In this document: positions 8,890 to 18,086 of the stretch, one piece after another
How positions within the stretch are numbered: the first letter of the stretch is position 1
How the letters are laid out: every line of letters starts with the position of its first letter
DNA from: Vibrio crassostreae 9ZC13
GTDB lineage: Bacteria; Pseudomonadota; Gammaproteobacteria; Enterobacterales; Vibrionaceae
Direction of reading: 5' to 3'
Length of the DNA stretch: 56,464 nt
Assembly: GCF_000272045.2 (NCBI RefSeq)
Contig: NZ_AJYZ02000042.1
Span: 651,644-708,107, forward strand
Notes under the pieces: generated by a model
The model's input: only the letters and a program-made list of their open reading frames with translations
What the model was told of the DNA's origin: nothing
Database searches by the model: none
Made by a program: the position numbers and the translations under genes

Positions 8890-10251
8890 TTAACCGAAAG
8901 ATGCCCAGATAACCGTTGCTACCAAAATTGGGCACACAAACTTCACATACATTGGCCAAACCTTACCAAACCAACCAAGTTGAAAATCAGGGCTGCCTTG
9001 TTCAAGCTCTTTCACTTTTGAAGCTCGGCTCCATACCCAACCACCAAACACACAGAACATCAGTGCAGCGACTGGTTGAAGATACTGAGTTGCAATCATC
9101 GCTACCATGCCAAACATCGCAGCAAAGTTGTAAACAATCACCACACTAAACAGCGCGATAGCACCACCAATCACCCAGCTTGTTGGCGTTCGTCTAGTAT
9201 TGAAACGCTCACTCACTAGCGCAACCGGGCCTTCAAGCATCGAAATCGAAGAAGTCAGTGCAGCAATCGTTAGTAGTAAAAAGAACACAATCGCAAAGAT
9301 CTGTCCAAGCACACCTAAACTATCAAACATCAACGGCAAAACCGTGAATACTAGAGTGTCAGAGCTTAATAGTGAGCCGTCTTCAGCGTAGATTTGAACG
9401 CCTTTTTGCATCGCAACAAACATTGCTGGCATCACCACTAATCCAGCAATAAAAGCGACAGCAGTATCCACCAGAGTTACGTTCATCGCCATTTTTGGTA
9501 GGTTCTCTTTCTTGCTTAAGTAAGAGCCATAAACCAACATCGAGCAACCGCCAATAGTGAGTGAGAAGAACCCCTGTCCCATTGCCGCCAGAACCAGTTT
9601 TCTATCCCACACTTTCTCAAAGTCTGGAATAAGGTAATGTTTTAGGCCTTCCATCGCGCCAGATTGCGTCATGATGTAAACAAACAATAAGCCAAATAAA
9701 ACAAACAGCGCAGGCATCAAACGAGTCGACCATTTCTCGATGCCTTGCTTAACACCGCCCTGCACAATCAAGATAGTCAGTACATAGAACGCGACGGTAC
9801 CAAATACGTTGCGCTCAACACTGAAGCCCTTAAACCAATCAGCAATCGCTTCTAGGCCGATAAGATCCGCGACCGCACCAATTAGGAAACAGATCAACCA
9901 GCCACCAACAATACTGTAAAACGCCAACACTGCGCTTGGTACACTCAGTCCAACCCAACCGACAAACTCACCGACTTTCTTACCCAAAGGGTTTGTCGTC
10001 AAAGATCGCATGCTATCAACTGGGTTTGCTTGGCCGTGACGGCCTATAGCCATCTCAACCACCAACATAGGGAAAGCAACCACGAAGATCATGATCAAAT
10101 AGACTAAAAGGAAAGCGCCACCACCGTTGCTAGCAACTTGAGTCGGGAAACCCCAAATATTACCCAAGCCAACCGCTGCACCAGCCGCTGCTAAAATAAA
10201 ACCTAAACGAGAGCTAAAGTGCTCTCTTGAAGAGGAAGATTGTTGGTCCAT
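8890..10251 (-). CDS. Sodium-dependent transporter, NSS/SNF family
   Basis: A 453-aa inner-membrane protein of the neurotransmitter:sodium symporter family (LeuT fold), with about 11-12 hydrophobic segments. The N-terminal signature FSSRLGFILAAAGAAVGLGN is the unwound TM1 region that binds Na+ and substrate, followed by IWGFPTQVASNGGGAFLLVY. Members take up amino acids or related amines; the substrate here cannot be predicted. It is monocistronic, with its own terminator. Confidence 0.93.
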   Translation of the reverse strand: MDQQSSSSREHFSSRLGFILAAAGAAVGLGNIWGFPTQVASNGGGAFLLVYLIMIFVVAFPMLVVEMAIGRHGQANPVDSMRSLTTNPLGKKVGEFVGWVGLSVPSAVLAFYSIVGGWLICFLIGAVADLIGLEAIADWFKGFSVERNVFGTVAFYVLTILIVQGGVKQGIEKWSTRLMPALFVLFGLLFVYIMTQSGAMEGLKHYLIPDFEKVWDRKLVLAAMGQGFFSLTIGGCSMLVYGSYLSKKENLPKMAMNVTLVDTAVAFIAGLVVMPAMFVAMQKGVQIYAEDGSLLSSDTLVFTVLPLMFDSLGVLGQIFAIVFFLLLTIAALTSSISMLEGPVALVSERFNTRRTPTSWVIGGAIALFSVVIVYNFAAMFGMVAMIATQYLQPVAALMFCVFGGWVWSRASKVKELEQGSPDFQLGWFGKVWPMYVKFVCPILVATVIWASFG

Positions 10252-10491
10252 ATCGCCCGCATTAAAAATCAGTGAACTAGTTGAGAAGTACAGTAATAAA
10301 AAGCAATGATAGGCACAACCAATAAATGAACAATTCTCTGATTTTTACAGTCAATGCGCTATTTAGAACAACAAAATTAACAAAAAACCAGTCTTATCGT
10401 TCAATTATAAGCAACAAAGCGAAGCAGTAGGCTTAAGAAGGAAATGGATTGAATTGAGATAAATACTCGCCGTGTGGTTCCATTTATACAA

Positions 10492-10518
10492 ACAAAAAGA
10501 GCACCGACCGGTGCTCTT
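10492..10518 (-). terminator. Rho-independent terminator of the YggN-like gene
   Basis: AAGAGCACCG-AC-CGGTGCTCTT is a perfect 10-bp inverted repeat; the minus-strand tail is TTTTGTTTG. It lies 22 bases downstream of the minus-strand gene at 10541. The rest of 10252-10540 shows no further feature. Confidence 0.85.
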
Positions 10519-10540
10519 ACTATTCATCACTAGACTCGAA

Positions 10541-11317
10541 TTAAATTGTGAAGACTTGGTAATCTTTTAAGTTCGGAATGATTTCATGCAGTTCTTGCTC
10601 TTGTTCCGCCATCTCATCAAGTGAATCACAGAACTCATTCGCTTCCTCCTGTACTTGTTGAGAGTGTTCTTTCATTCGCTCTTCAACTTTCAGCTTTAAT
10701 TCAGCCATACTGTCAGCCAATTCAGTCAGGTTTAGGCCACCATCTTGTTTCATTTTTTCTGACATCGCATTAAAAGCGCTAGAGATAAATTCTTGGTTAA
10801 AGATTTCTTTCGCCTTCTCGAAATCTTCAGACCAGCCATTGGCCATCGAATCAAAGCTTTCTGCAGGTAACACTAATTCGCCATCTTTGTAATAACGCGC
10901 TTCCAGTTCTGCAAAGTAGGTTTTCATCGATTCTTTTACATTATCAAATGACTCAGGTGAATCCAGGCTAGCCGCGATATCATCAATCACGTCATTGGCT
11001 AACGCTAAGCTATCGTTCGCCATTTGTTTCGCTCGAGGTAAGTACTCACTCATATTTTCGCGGTATTTCTCAATCGCCGCTTGTTGGTCGGCATCAAGCT
11101 CAACCTTCTCACCATGGATATAGAGGTCGTTGTTATCATCAAAAACGGCCGTATCACCATTCACTTGATGGATTTCGACTTTTTGATCATCGATTCTTAG
11201 TTCATTCTTCAAATCAACTCGACACTGAGCAGCAAACGTTGGCAGGCTCACAACTGCCATCGCCGCAGTTAACGATGCAATTAATACACTGTTTTTCATA
11301 AATACATAGCTTTTCAT
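10541..11317 (-). CDS. YggN-like periplasmic protein (DUF2884)
   Basis: A 258-aa exported protein with an N-terminal signal peptide (cleavage near LPTFAA-Q) and an otherwise acidic, helical body. The N-terminal QCRVDLKNELRID... and INGDTAVFDDNNDLYIHGE pattern, followed by DADQQAAIEKYRENMSEYLP, resembles E. coli YggN (DUF2884), whose function is unknown. Start at the first Met is supported by GAGAGG 6 bases upstream. Two cysteines remain in the mature part and could form a disulfide. Confidence 0.82.
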   Translation of the reverse strand: MKSYVFMKNSVLIASLTAAMAVVSLPTFAAQCRVDLKNELRIDDQKVEIHQVNGDTAVFDDNNDLYIHGEKVELDADQQAAIEKYRENMSEYLPRAKQMANDSLALANDVIDDIAASLDSPESFDNVKESMKTYFAELEARYYKDGELVLPAESFDSMANGWSEDFEKAKEIFNQEFISSAFNAMSEKMKQDGGLNLTELADSMAELKLKVEERMKEHSQQVQEEANEFCDSLDEMAEQEQELHEIIPNLKDYQVFTI

Positions 11318-11405
11318 AACATCCTCTCATCAATCTGACAGATTACTATACCCTTGGTATATGCTTCTTTGTCAGAGAAACGTTTTATATATATCCGTTA
11401 CTCAG

Positions 11406-11879
11406 TTAGTCGATAGATATTACTTCATAGCAAAACTGTTTATCTGCAACCTTAAACTCAATTTCATCACCGACTTCTTTACCCATTAGAGCCTGACCAA
11501 AAGGTGCGTTCACCGTTACGATAGCAACCTCATTATCATTCCACGCGACAGAAAGTCCTCCGACTCTTGGCCCAATGAAAAAGTGTTTACATTCATCATT
11601 TTCGTCAATAACCACAACATAGCTGCTTACTGCAATCTTTTCACTGTCTCGTAAGACGAGATTCCGGTAGCACTGGATATCATCTTCACACTCCTGCACT
11701 CGCATCGCTTGACCATGGGCAAGATACGAAGCTTCTAATGCCAATGTATCGTACTTATGTTCAGGCACAGTCTCTTCATCGGTCGCAGCATCAATCGCAC
11801 GCTGAGTCGCAGATTGTGCGATACGTAATCGGGATTCGAGTTGCTCTATGATTATTTGGCGAAGCTTTGACTTATTCAT
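11406..11879 (-). CDS. GreA/GreB-family transcription factor
   Basis: A 157-aa protein with an N-terminal helical hairpin (about residues 1-72) and a C-terminal FKBP-like domain (about 80-157: VVVIDENDECKHFFIGPRVGG... APFGQALMGKEVGDEIEF). This is the plan of secondary-channel binders of RNA polymerase (GreA, GreB, Rnk). The loop has a DEE acidic triplet (residues 34-36) and the EHKYDTLALEASYLAHGQ motif of the short Gre subfamily. Whether it cleaves backtracked RNA is unknown. It shares the minus strand with the YggN-like gene, 88 bases upstream of it. Confidence 0.85.
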   Translation of the reverse strand: MNKSKLRQIIIEQLESRLRIAQSATQRAIDAATDEETVPEHKYDTLALEASYLAHGQAMRVQECEDDIQCYRNLVLRDSEKIAVSSYVVVIDENDECKHFFIGPRVGGLSVAWNDNEVAIVTVNAPFGQALMGKEVGDEIEFKVADKQFCYEVISID

Positions 11880-12024
11880 ACTATTGGGGTGCTTTTCTAT
11901 AGGAGCTACAGAATAGAATTAGGTACAATCAGGTGCAAGACATTTGATTCATCAAGCGACGCTATCATGAATAGGCGCCCGCTTTAGCATCAATACGACA
12001 CTTAATAACTCAGGTAGAACATAA

Positions 12025-13959
12025 ATGATTGAGCAGAAGCTAAAACAAGTATTCGGATTCGACTCACTGCGCAATGGGCAAAAGCAAGTCATTGATAACG
12101 TTCTATCTGGTCACTCGACTGCCGCGATATTCCCGACAGGCTCAGGTAAATCGCTGTGCTATCAATTACCAGCATTAGAGTTACCGCACTTAACCTTGGT
12201 GATATCGCCACTGTTAGCCTTGATGAAAGACCAACTCGCTTTCCTGCACAGTAAAGGCATTAGCGCAGCGGCAATCGAATCAAGCCAAGACCGACAAACC
12301 ACACAACAGGTTATGCAGTCAGTGCGTAACGGTGACACCAAGATCCTCATGATCTCCGTCGAGCGCTTGAAGAACGAACGCTTTCGTCAGTTTATCTCCC
12401 AAGTGTCGATCTCACTGCTTGTGGTCGATGAAGCGCACTGTATTTCAGAATGGGGACACAACTTCAGACCCGACTACCTGAAGCTTCCTCAATACCAAAA
12501 ACAGCTCAATATTCCTCAGGTTCTACTACTGACAGCCACTGCGACTACAGCGGTTATCCAAGATATGAAGTCAAAGTTTGAAATTGATGAGGAGCGCGTT
12601 GTGGTTACGGGTTTCTATCGTCAAAATCTCGATCTGTCGATTCAACCTTGTGAACAAACCAGTAAGCTAGAAACCTTGTGCAATGTGGTTAACCAAGCTT
12701 CTCTCGCTCCGACTATTGTTTATGTCACCCTTCAACAAACGGCAGAGATGGTGGCTCAGCAGATTCGCAATGCTGGCGTTAATGCAGTGGCTTACCATGC
12801 GGGTCTTAAGCCTGAAAATAGAGATGCTATTCAACACCAATTCATGAATGATGACGTGAGCTGTATCGTCGCAACTATCGCGTTTGGTATGGGCGTGGAT
12901 AAGTCCAACATTCGCCGAGTGATTCACTTTGACTTACCAAAATCGATCGAAAACTACTCACAAGAGATCGGCAGAGCTGGTCGAGATGGGCAAGCGTCTG
13001 AATGTATTTTACTGGCTAACAAACACGGTTTAAGCACACTCGAGAACTTCGTTTTTGGTGATACGCCAGACAACATATCGATCCAAGCGGTATTAAAAGA
13101 GATCTACGAAAATCAAAACATTGGCGCTTCTGGCTCGAATCAATGGGAGATCATGCTTAATCAACTATCACGTGAATCCAACATTCGTCAGTTACCGCTA
13201 AAAACACTACTGGTGTATCTCGAAATTGAAGGTGTGATTGAGCCCAAGTACAGCTACTTCGCAGACTACAAATTTAAATTCATTCGTCCGAAACAGCAGA
13301 TCACAGAGCAATTTCAAAGTGAACGTCGTCAATTTGTCGAAGCGATTTTCCAATGCTCTCCTCAAGCAAGAGTGTGGTGCCAAGTCGACTTCGATGCGCT
13401 TTGGACACACTTCCAAGCCGATCGTCAGCGTGTGATTGCGGCTATCGACTACTTCAATGAACAAGGTTGGATTGAACTAGAAAGCAAGCAGATCACCGAT
13501 GTCTACGCGATCCACAATACTTCTGAAGATATGATGCAACTGTCAGAGCGTCTAACTGAGTTGTTTAAAGCAAAAGAAAACAGCGAGATAAACCGCCTTA
13601 ACCAAATGCTGAATTTCTTTGAGGCGGATACTTGCCTAAGCTCACGCCTTGCGAGTTATTTTGCCGATGATAAAGCACCAACAAACTGCGGTCACTGCTC
13701 TGTATGTCGAGGAGAAGTGGCAATCTTACCAACCGTTGATGTTGAACCTATCGATGATGAGACGGTGATGACATGGATACATGAGTTTATTTCGGCTAGC
13801 CAACAACTGATTACCGACGAGGCAATTACTCGCTTCTTATGTGGAATCGCCACCCCGCTTTCAACCAAACTCAAAGCCAGTAAAATGGTCGGTTACGGCA
13901 AGCTAGAGCAGCAACCGTTCAGTGATACCTTAGCGCGAGTAAAACAACTTCCTAGGTAA
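12025..13959 (+). CDS. RecQ-family ATP-dependent DNA helicase with displaced zinc module
   Basis: A 644-aa superfamily 2 helicase. Motif I is TGSGKS (38-43), motif II DEAH (135-138), and motif VI SQEIGRAGRDG lies near residue 315. The zinc cysteines C537, C555, C558 and C561 keep RecQ spacing (CX17CX2CX2C) but sit about 150 residues later than in E. coli RecQ (380-403). The inserted stretch looks helical and winged-helix-like, and no HRDC domain is recognisable after the zinc site. It is therefore a RecQ paralogue, not the standard RecQ. Monocistronic, divergent from the Gre-like gene. Confidence 0.88.
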   Translation: MIEQKLKQVFGFDSLRNGQKQVIDNVLSGHSTAAIFPTGSGKSLCYQLPALELPHLTLVISPLLALMKDQLAFLHSKGISAAAIESSQDRQTTQQVMQSVRNGDTKILMISVERLKNERFRQFISQVSISLLVVDEAHCISEWGHNFRPDYLKLPQYQKQLNIPQVLLLTATATTAVIQDMKSKFEIDEERVVVTGFYRQNLDLSIQPCEQTSKLETLCNVVNQASLAPTIVYVTLQQTAEMVAQQIRNAGVNAVAYHAGLKPENRDAIQHQFMNDDVSCIVATIAFGMGVDKSNIRRVIHFDLPKSIENYSQEIGRAGRDGQASECILLANKHGLSTLENFVFGDTPDNISIQAVLKEIYENQNIGASGSNQWEIMLNQLSRESNIRQLPLKTLLVYLEIEGVIEPKYSYFADYKFKFIRPKQQITEQFQSERRQFVEAIFQCSPQARVWCQVDFDALWTHFQADRQRVIAAIDYFNEQGWIELESKQITDVYAIHNTSEDMMQLSERLTELFKAKENSEINRLNQMLNFFEADTCLSSRLASYFADDKAPTNCGHCSVCRGEVAILPTVDVEPIDDETVMTWIHEFISASQQLITDEAITRFLCGIATPLSTKLKASKMVGYGKLEQQPFSDTLARVKQLPR

Positions 13960-13969
13960 TTCTTACTTA

Positions 13970-14003
13970 TAAAAAACCGACTAGGCTATGAAGCGTAGTC
14001 GGT
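13970..14003 (-). terminator. Terminator of dinB
   Basis: ACCGACTAGGCT-atga-AGCGTAGTCGGT is a 12-bp stem with one mismatch; the minus-strand tail is TTTTTTATAAG. It lies 21 bases beyond the dinB stop and between the convergent helicase gene and dinB. Confidence 0.8.
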
Positions 14004-14023
14004 ATTCATCTCACTCATTATCT

Positions 14024-15100
14024 TTAAAAGAAGCTCAACTGACGCATTTGGTCTTTAGGTTGCAGCATTACGCTTAAACCAAGCAGGCGTATTTCTCGCC
14101 CCTGTTGTCTTTTCAGTATTTCACTAAGCAGCTCTTTGAAGTGTTCACGATCGAGAGAGGCATGGATGTGTTCAATCGTGGTTTGTTGAAAGTCGGCGAA
14201 CTTGAGCTTAATGCCCTGCTTGATGATCGCTTTACTTGGGCTAGCCTTTTCTAAGCGAGTTTCGAGTTCAGGAAATAGCTTATCTTCGATTACCTGCCAA
14301 CATTCTGCGTAGCTTGAAATGTTTTGGGTAAAGGTGCGCTCTACACCTACCGATTTTCGCTCGCGCTCGATGATAACTTCTCGATCATCAATGCCATGAC
14401 TGCGCTTCCAGAGTGATGCACCTTGACGGCCAAACTTGAGTAGCAGGTCTCGATAGTCAGACTCTTTGATATCCTTACAAGTAAAGAAACCCGCTTGGTG
14501 CAGCTTTTCTATGCTCACTTTGCCGACACCGGGAATCTTTTCAAGTGGTAGCTCATCGATCACTGATTGCACGTCTTGTGGAGGGATAACAAACTGACCA
14601 TTGGGCTTATTCAGATCTGAGGCCACTTTCGCCAAGAATTTAATCGGTGCAATTCCTGCAGAAGCTGTCAGGTTCAGTTCGTTCCAAATATCACGGCGAA
14701 TAGACTCGGCAATAAGTGTTGCTGAACCGTGACACCGCTTAGAATCGGTGACATCAAGGAAAGCTTCATCCAAGGAAAGTGGTTCAATGATTGATGTGTA
14801 TCGAGAGAAGATTTCACGGATCTTTTTAGATATCTCGACATAGACCGACATTCTTCCCGGCACAACCAATAGATTAGGACAAAGCTGTAGGGCCTTTCCG
14901 GTAGGCATTGCAGAGCGAACACCAAACTTGCGGGCTTCATAATTACAGGTGCTCAAAACGCCGCGTTGCTTTTCATGCCCACCAACAGCTAACGGGCGAT
15001 TTCGGTAAGCAGGGTTATCACGCATTTCTACAGCCGCGTAAAAACAATCCATATCGACATGGATTATTTTTCTGACTTTCTCTTGGTCCGAACTGCACAT
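14024..15100 (-). CDS. dinB: DNA polymerase IV
   Basis: A Y-family translesion polymerase of 358 aa. Catalytic motifs are IHVDMDCFYAAVEM (Asp in the metal site) near the N-terminus and SLDEAFLDVT for the second acidic pair; the thumb helix-hairpin-helix (LEKIPGVGKVS) and little-finger domain follow, and the C-terminus QLSFF resembles a beta-clamp-binding motif. The start is placed at the ATG at 15100 because the longer frame to 15148 runs through a LexA box at 15124-15139, which must lie at the promoter. SOS-regulated. Confidence 0.95.
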   Translation of the reverse strand: MCSSDQEKVRKIIHVDMDCFYAAVEMRDNPAYRNRPLAVGGHEKQRGVLSTCNYEARKFGVRSAMPTGKALQLCPNLLVVPGRMSVYVEISKKIREIFSRYTSIIEPLSLDEAFLDVTDSKRCHGSATLIAESIRRDIWNELNLTASAGIAPIKFLAKVASDLNKPNGQFVIPPQDVQSVIDELPLEKIPGVGKVSIEKLHQAGFFTCKDIKESDYRDLLLKFGRQGASLWKRSHGIDDREVIIERERKSVGVERTFTQNISSYAECWQVIEDKLFPELETRLEKASPSKAIIKQGIKLKFADFQQTTIEHIHASLDREHFKELLSEILKRQQGREIRLLGLSVMLQPKDQMRQLSFF

Positions 15101-15123
15101 TTGGAAATAACTCAACCTTACAA

Positions 15124-15139
15124 CTGTATCTATGAACAG
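15124..15139 (-). promoter_or_regulatory. LexA box of dinB
   Basis: CTGT-atctatga-ACAG fits the gammaproteobacterial LexA consensus CTGT-N8-ACAG exactly, and the flanks (AA...TA) extend it. It is 24 bases upstream of the dinB ATG. Confidence 0.9.
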
Positions 15140-15262
15140 TATAATCAATTATTCTCAGATTTAAAATGATCTGGAGTCCAGCTCAACAGGTTTCACTTCA
15201 TTCGCCGCCCACTATTCTGATAGTATTGTTAGGAGTATTTAGTCTATAAGTAGGGATAGCTT

Positions 15263-16501
15263 TTGAGTGAAAAAATACTAGTGGTAGAGGATAGTCGCGC
15301 ATTCAGAAACTATCTTTACCAACAATTTAAGAACGATGGCTATGAAGTTGCGTTGGCGGAATCTGTAGAAGAAGCCAAAGCGATCTTAGAGCAAGAAACG
15401 GATTTCTTGTGTGCAGTCCTCGACTACTGTTTACCTGACGGCCAAGACGGCGAGATCATTGATCTCGTCTTAGGCTATCAACAGAAAATCATTGTCCTGA
15501 CCGGGATGTTCGACAATCAACTGCGAGAGCAAGTCCTAGCCAAAGGCGTTATCGATTACATACTTAAAGACAGTATGTCATCAGTAAGCTACCTACTTCC
15601 CCTGGTTCAAAGAATTTCGAATAATCGCCATCACAAAGCATTGGTTGTCGATGATTCAGCGGTCGTTCGCCGTTACATAGCTCAACTTCTAGAACACCAA
15701 TATATCCAAACTATCCAAGCCGAAGATGGCGAACAAGCATTAAAGCTCCTTCATAACGATCCCGATATTACGTTCGTTGTTACAGACCATGATATGCCGA
15801 AGAAAGACGGTATAGCGATGATCCGTGAGATACGACGCGATCACGACAGAAACCAGTTGGCTATTCTAGGGTTATCAGGCAGCGATGATCGCACCATGAC
15901 AGCTCGATTCCTTAAAGCGGGGGCTAACGACTTCCTTTACAAGCCTTTTAACCAAGAAGAATTTTTTTGCCGTATCCATCAACTGCTTGATATGAAAGAA
16001 GCGGCCAACGAGCTATTTCGACATGCCAACGAGGATGCTCTTACTGGCTTATGGAATCGTCGCTACCTGTTCAATCATCCTTGTAAAGGCTGCGATCAAC
16101 GAAACATCGCGATGATGGACATCGACTTCTTTAAGAAAGTGAATGATACCTTTGGACACGATGGTGGTGATGCCGTGCTGATCGATGTAGGGAAAATAAT
16201 CAAAGATCATTTCAAAGACGATGTCGCTGTGCGCTTTGGTGGCGAAGAGTTTTGTATTCAGTCGTGCGGCGCATTTGAAAGCTTTGTTGACAACTTAGAG
16301 TCCATGAGAGAAGCCATTGAAAGCCATGTTGTTGAGCATGACTCTCAAAGAATCAAGGTCAGTATCAGTATCGGCGTAACCGATTTAGACGCGAAGTTAG
16401 ATGAACAGATCAAAGCCGCTGATGAGCTTCTTTATACGGCAAAAGAGCAAGGTAGAAACCAACTAGTGTTTGCGCGTAACAGCATGCAAATCGAACAATA
16501 G
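15263..16501 (+). CDS. Double-receiver response regulator with diguanylate cyclase domain
   Basis: A 412-aa protein: receiver 1 (about 1-118, phospho-acceptor Asp54 in VLDYCLPDG), receiver 2 (about 125-245, Asp175 in VVTDHDMPKKDG), then a GGDEF domain (about 258-405) with an intact active site GGEEF at 326-330 and MMDIDFFKKVNDTFGHDGGD. It should make c-di-GMP under phosphorelay control. The inhibitory I-site is not intact: the RxxD position reads FKDD (317-320). The start is TTG at 15263. No histidine kinase is adjacent. Transcribed alone, divergent from dinB. Confidence 0.92.
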   Translation: MSEKILVVEDSRAFRNYLYQQFKNDGYEVALAESVEEAKAILEQETDFLCAVLDYCLPDGQDGEIIDLVLGYQQKIIVLTGMFDNQLREQVLAKGVIDYILKDSMSSVSYLLPLVQRISNNRHHKALVVDDSAVVRRYIAQLLEHQYIQTIQAEDGEQALKLLHNDPDITFVVTDHDMPKKDGIAMIREIRRDHDRNQLAILGLSGSDDRTMTARFLKAGANDFLYKPFNQEEFFCRIHQLLDMKEAANELFRHANEDALTGLWNRRYLFNHPCKGCDQRNIAMMDIDFFKKVNDTFGHDGGDAVLIDVGKIIKDHFKDDVAVRFGGEEFCIQSCGAFESFVDNLESMREAIESHVVEHDSQRIKVSISIGVTDLDAKLDEQIKAADELLYTAKEQGRNQLVFARNSMQIEQ

Positions 16502-16561
16502 TCATTCGCCTCTGTTTCCATTTTTGGTATACCAAGATTAATTGCTAGACCTCAAAACTAA

Positions 16562-16591
16562 AAAAGCTCAAGACGATAATCTTGAGCTTTT
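16562..16591. terminator. Bidirectional terminator between the GGDEF regulator and nqrM
   Basis: AAAAGCTCAAG-acgataat-CTTGAGCTTTT is an 11-bp perfect stem with A run on the left and T run on the right, placed between convergent genes. Confidence 0.85.
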
Positions 16592-16636
16592 CAATTTGAG
16601 GGCGTAGATAACTCTATCCCCTATGACTGTCACCAA

Positions 16637-16891
16637 TTAAGCGATACGGTCTTTACTCCAAGCCGCTTCTTTTTGTTGACGCTCAGCCAGCTTCTCTTCA
16701 CGGTAAGCTTCACGTGCTTCACGCTTCTTACGCGCGTCACAAGGTTCAGGGCAGTTACATACTTTATCAATACCAACAGCACCCAAACCGCCACAGCTAC
16801 CTTTCACAACTTTCTTTTGGATAATGTAGCCAATTGACATCGCTGCGATTACTGCAAGAAAAACACCAAATGTAATCAGAAATGTATTCAT
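16637..16891 (-). CDS. nqrM: Na+-NQR maturation protein NqrM
   Basis: An 84-aa protein with one N-terminal transmembrane helix (about 4-26) and four conserved cysteines in SCGGLGAVGIDKVCNCPEPC. This is the NqrM (DUF539) family, required to deliver iron to the membrane-embedded cysteine cluster between NqrD and NqrE. The charged C-terminal tail is cytoplasmic. It is the last gene of the nqr operon, 16 bases after apbE. Confidence 0.96.
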   Translation of the reverse strand: MNTFLITFGVFLAVIAAMSIGYIIQKKVVKGSCGGLGAVGIDKVCNCPEPCDARKKREAREAYREEKLAERQQKEAAWSKDRIA

Positions 16892-16907
16892 AATTATCTC
16901 GCTTACC

Positions 16908-17912
16908 TTATTTACCTAAGTATGGCTTAAATGCTTCAGAAGCAATTTCTTTAAAGCCATCTGCTGTTTTTACCACCATGAACACTGGGATGTTATGTTG
17001 GTTTGCGACTTCCATTCCTTTTTCCTCACCTAAGACCATAAGGCCCGTAGATAAGCCGTCTGCAGTCATTGAAGACGGGTTTAAAACAGTCACAGAAACC
17101 ACTTTATGGTGAAGAGGCTTTCCTGTTTCAGGGTTGATGATGTGTGAGTAACGAACACCATCACGTTCAAAATAGTTACGGTAATCACCAGAGGTTGCGA
17201 TAGCCATATCACCCGGCTCGATGATCTCTTGGATATTACGCTCATCAACGCTTGGTTTCTCAATCGCGATACGCCAGCCCACGTTCTCACGGTTTAAACC
17301 TTTCAGACGAATTTCGCCACCGACTTCAACCATGTAGTTGTGAATACCGATAGAATCAAGGTAGTCAGCGACGACGTCAACACCCCAACCTTTTGCAATC
17401 GTGGATAGATCGACATACAGGTTAGGTAGGTCTTTCTTCAACATGTTGCCTTCAACACTAAGATGATGGATACCAATCTTAGCCTTGCGAGCCGCCAGCT
17501 CTTCATCTGATGGCACAACTTCAGGACGAGCTTCAGGACCAAAACCCCATAAGTTAACTAACGGACCAACCGTTACATCCAGAGCTCCTTCAGTAAGACC
17601 GTTCAAACGAATCGCTTCTTTCACAACCGTCGCTGTTTGCTCAGATACTTCGAACGCATCCGCACCTTTATGCTGGTTGAAACGGCTTAATTCGGAATCT
17701 TCACGGTAAGTCGACATCTGGTCGTTTACTTCTTCAAGTAGACGATCGATCTCTGTATGAACTTCATTAGACTCAGGAAATTCATCACCATTGATGTATT
17801 TAATATTGTAACTCGTGCCCATCGTTGGGCCACTCAAATGCACTTGCTCTCTTGACTGCTCACAGCCCGCAAGAAAAATCAAAGAAGTTAATGCAACAAG
17901 CCAAATTCTCAC
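16908..17912 (-). CDS. apbE: FAD:protein FMN transferase ApbE (flavinyltransferase)
   Basis: A 334-aa lipoprotein that attaches FMN covalently to the threonines of NqrB and NqrC on the periplasmic side. The start is GTG at 17912 (MRIWLVAL after initiation), with AGGAG 8-12 bases upstream and a signal ending in lipobox LAGC (Cys17); a longer frame to 18077 lacks such support. Motifs GPTMGTSYNIKY, the STIAKGWGVDVVADYL segment and HIINPETGKPL are typical. It lies between nqrF and nqrM, matching its role in NQR maturation. Confidence 0.95.
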   Translation of the reverse strand: MRIWLVALTSLIFLAGCEQSREQVHLSGPTMGTSYNIKYINGDEFPESNEVHTEIDRLLEEVNDQMSTYREDSELSRFNQHKGADAFEVSEQTATVVKEAIRLNGLTEGALDVTVGPLVNLWGFGPEARPEVVPSDEELAARKAKIGIHHLSVEGNMLKKDLPNLYVDLSTIAKGWGVDVVADYLDSIGIHNYMVEVGGEIRLKGLNRENVGWRIAIEKPSVDERNIQEIIEPGDMAIATSGDYRNYFERDGVRYSHIINPETGKPLHHKVVSVTVLNPSSMTADGLSTGLMVLGEEKGMEVANQHNIPVFMVVKTADGFKEIASEAFKPYLGK

Positions 17913-18086
17913 TTGCTTACTCCTGTCTAATGTTGAGGATTTATATAAGGAAAAATAAGAGTAAAAAATAGGTATTTTGAATGCCTTACTCTTTCTTATA
18001 TAAGCCAGTATGTTGTCAAAAGCTGTCTTAGAAAAACAAATGGCTGACTCGTAGGAGTCAGCCATAATATCAATCACTTAAGTGGA

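Noticed and set aside
17913..18077. N-terminal extension of ApbE
   Set aside because: It would place a lipobox at residue 72, and no ribosome binding site is seen at 18077; GTG at 17912 fits.
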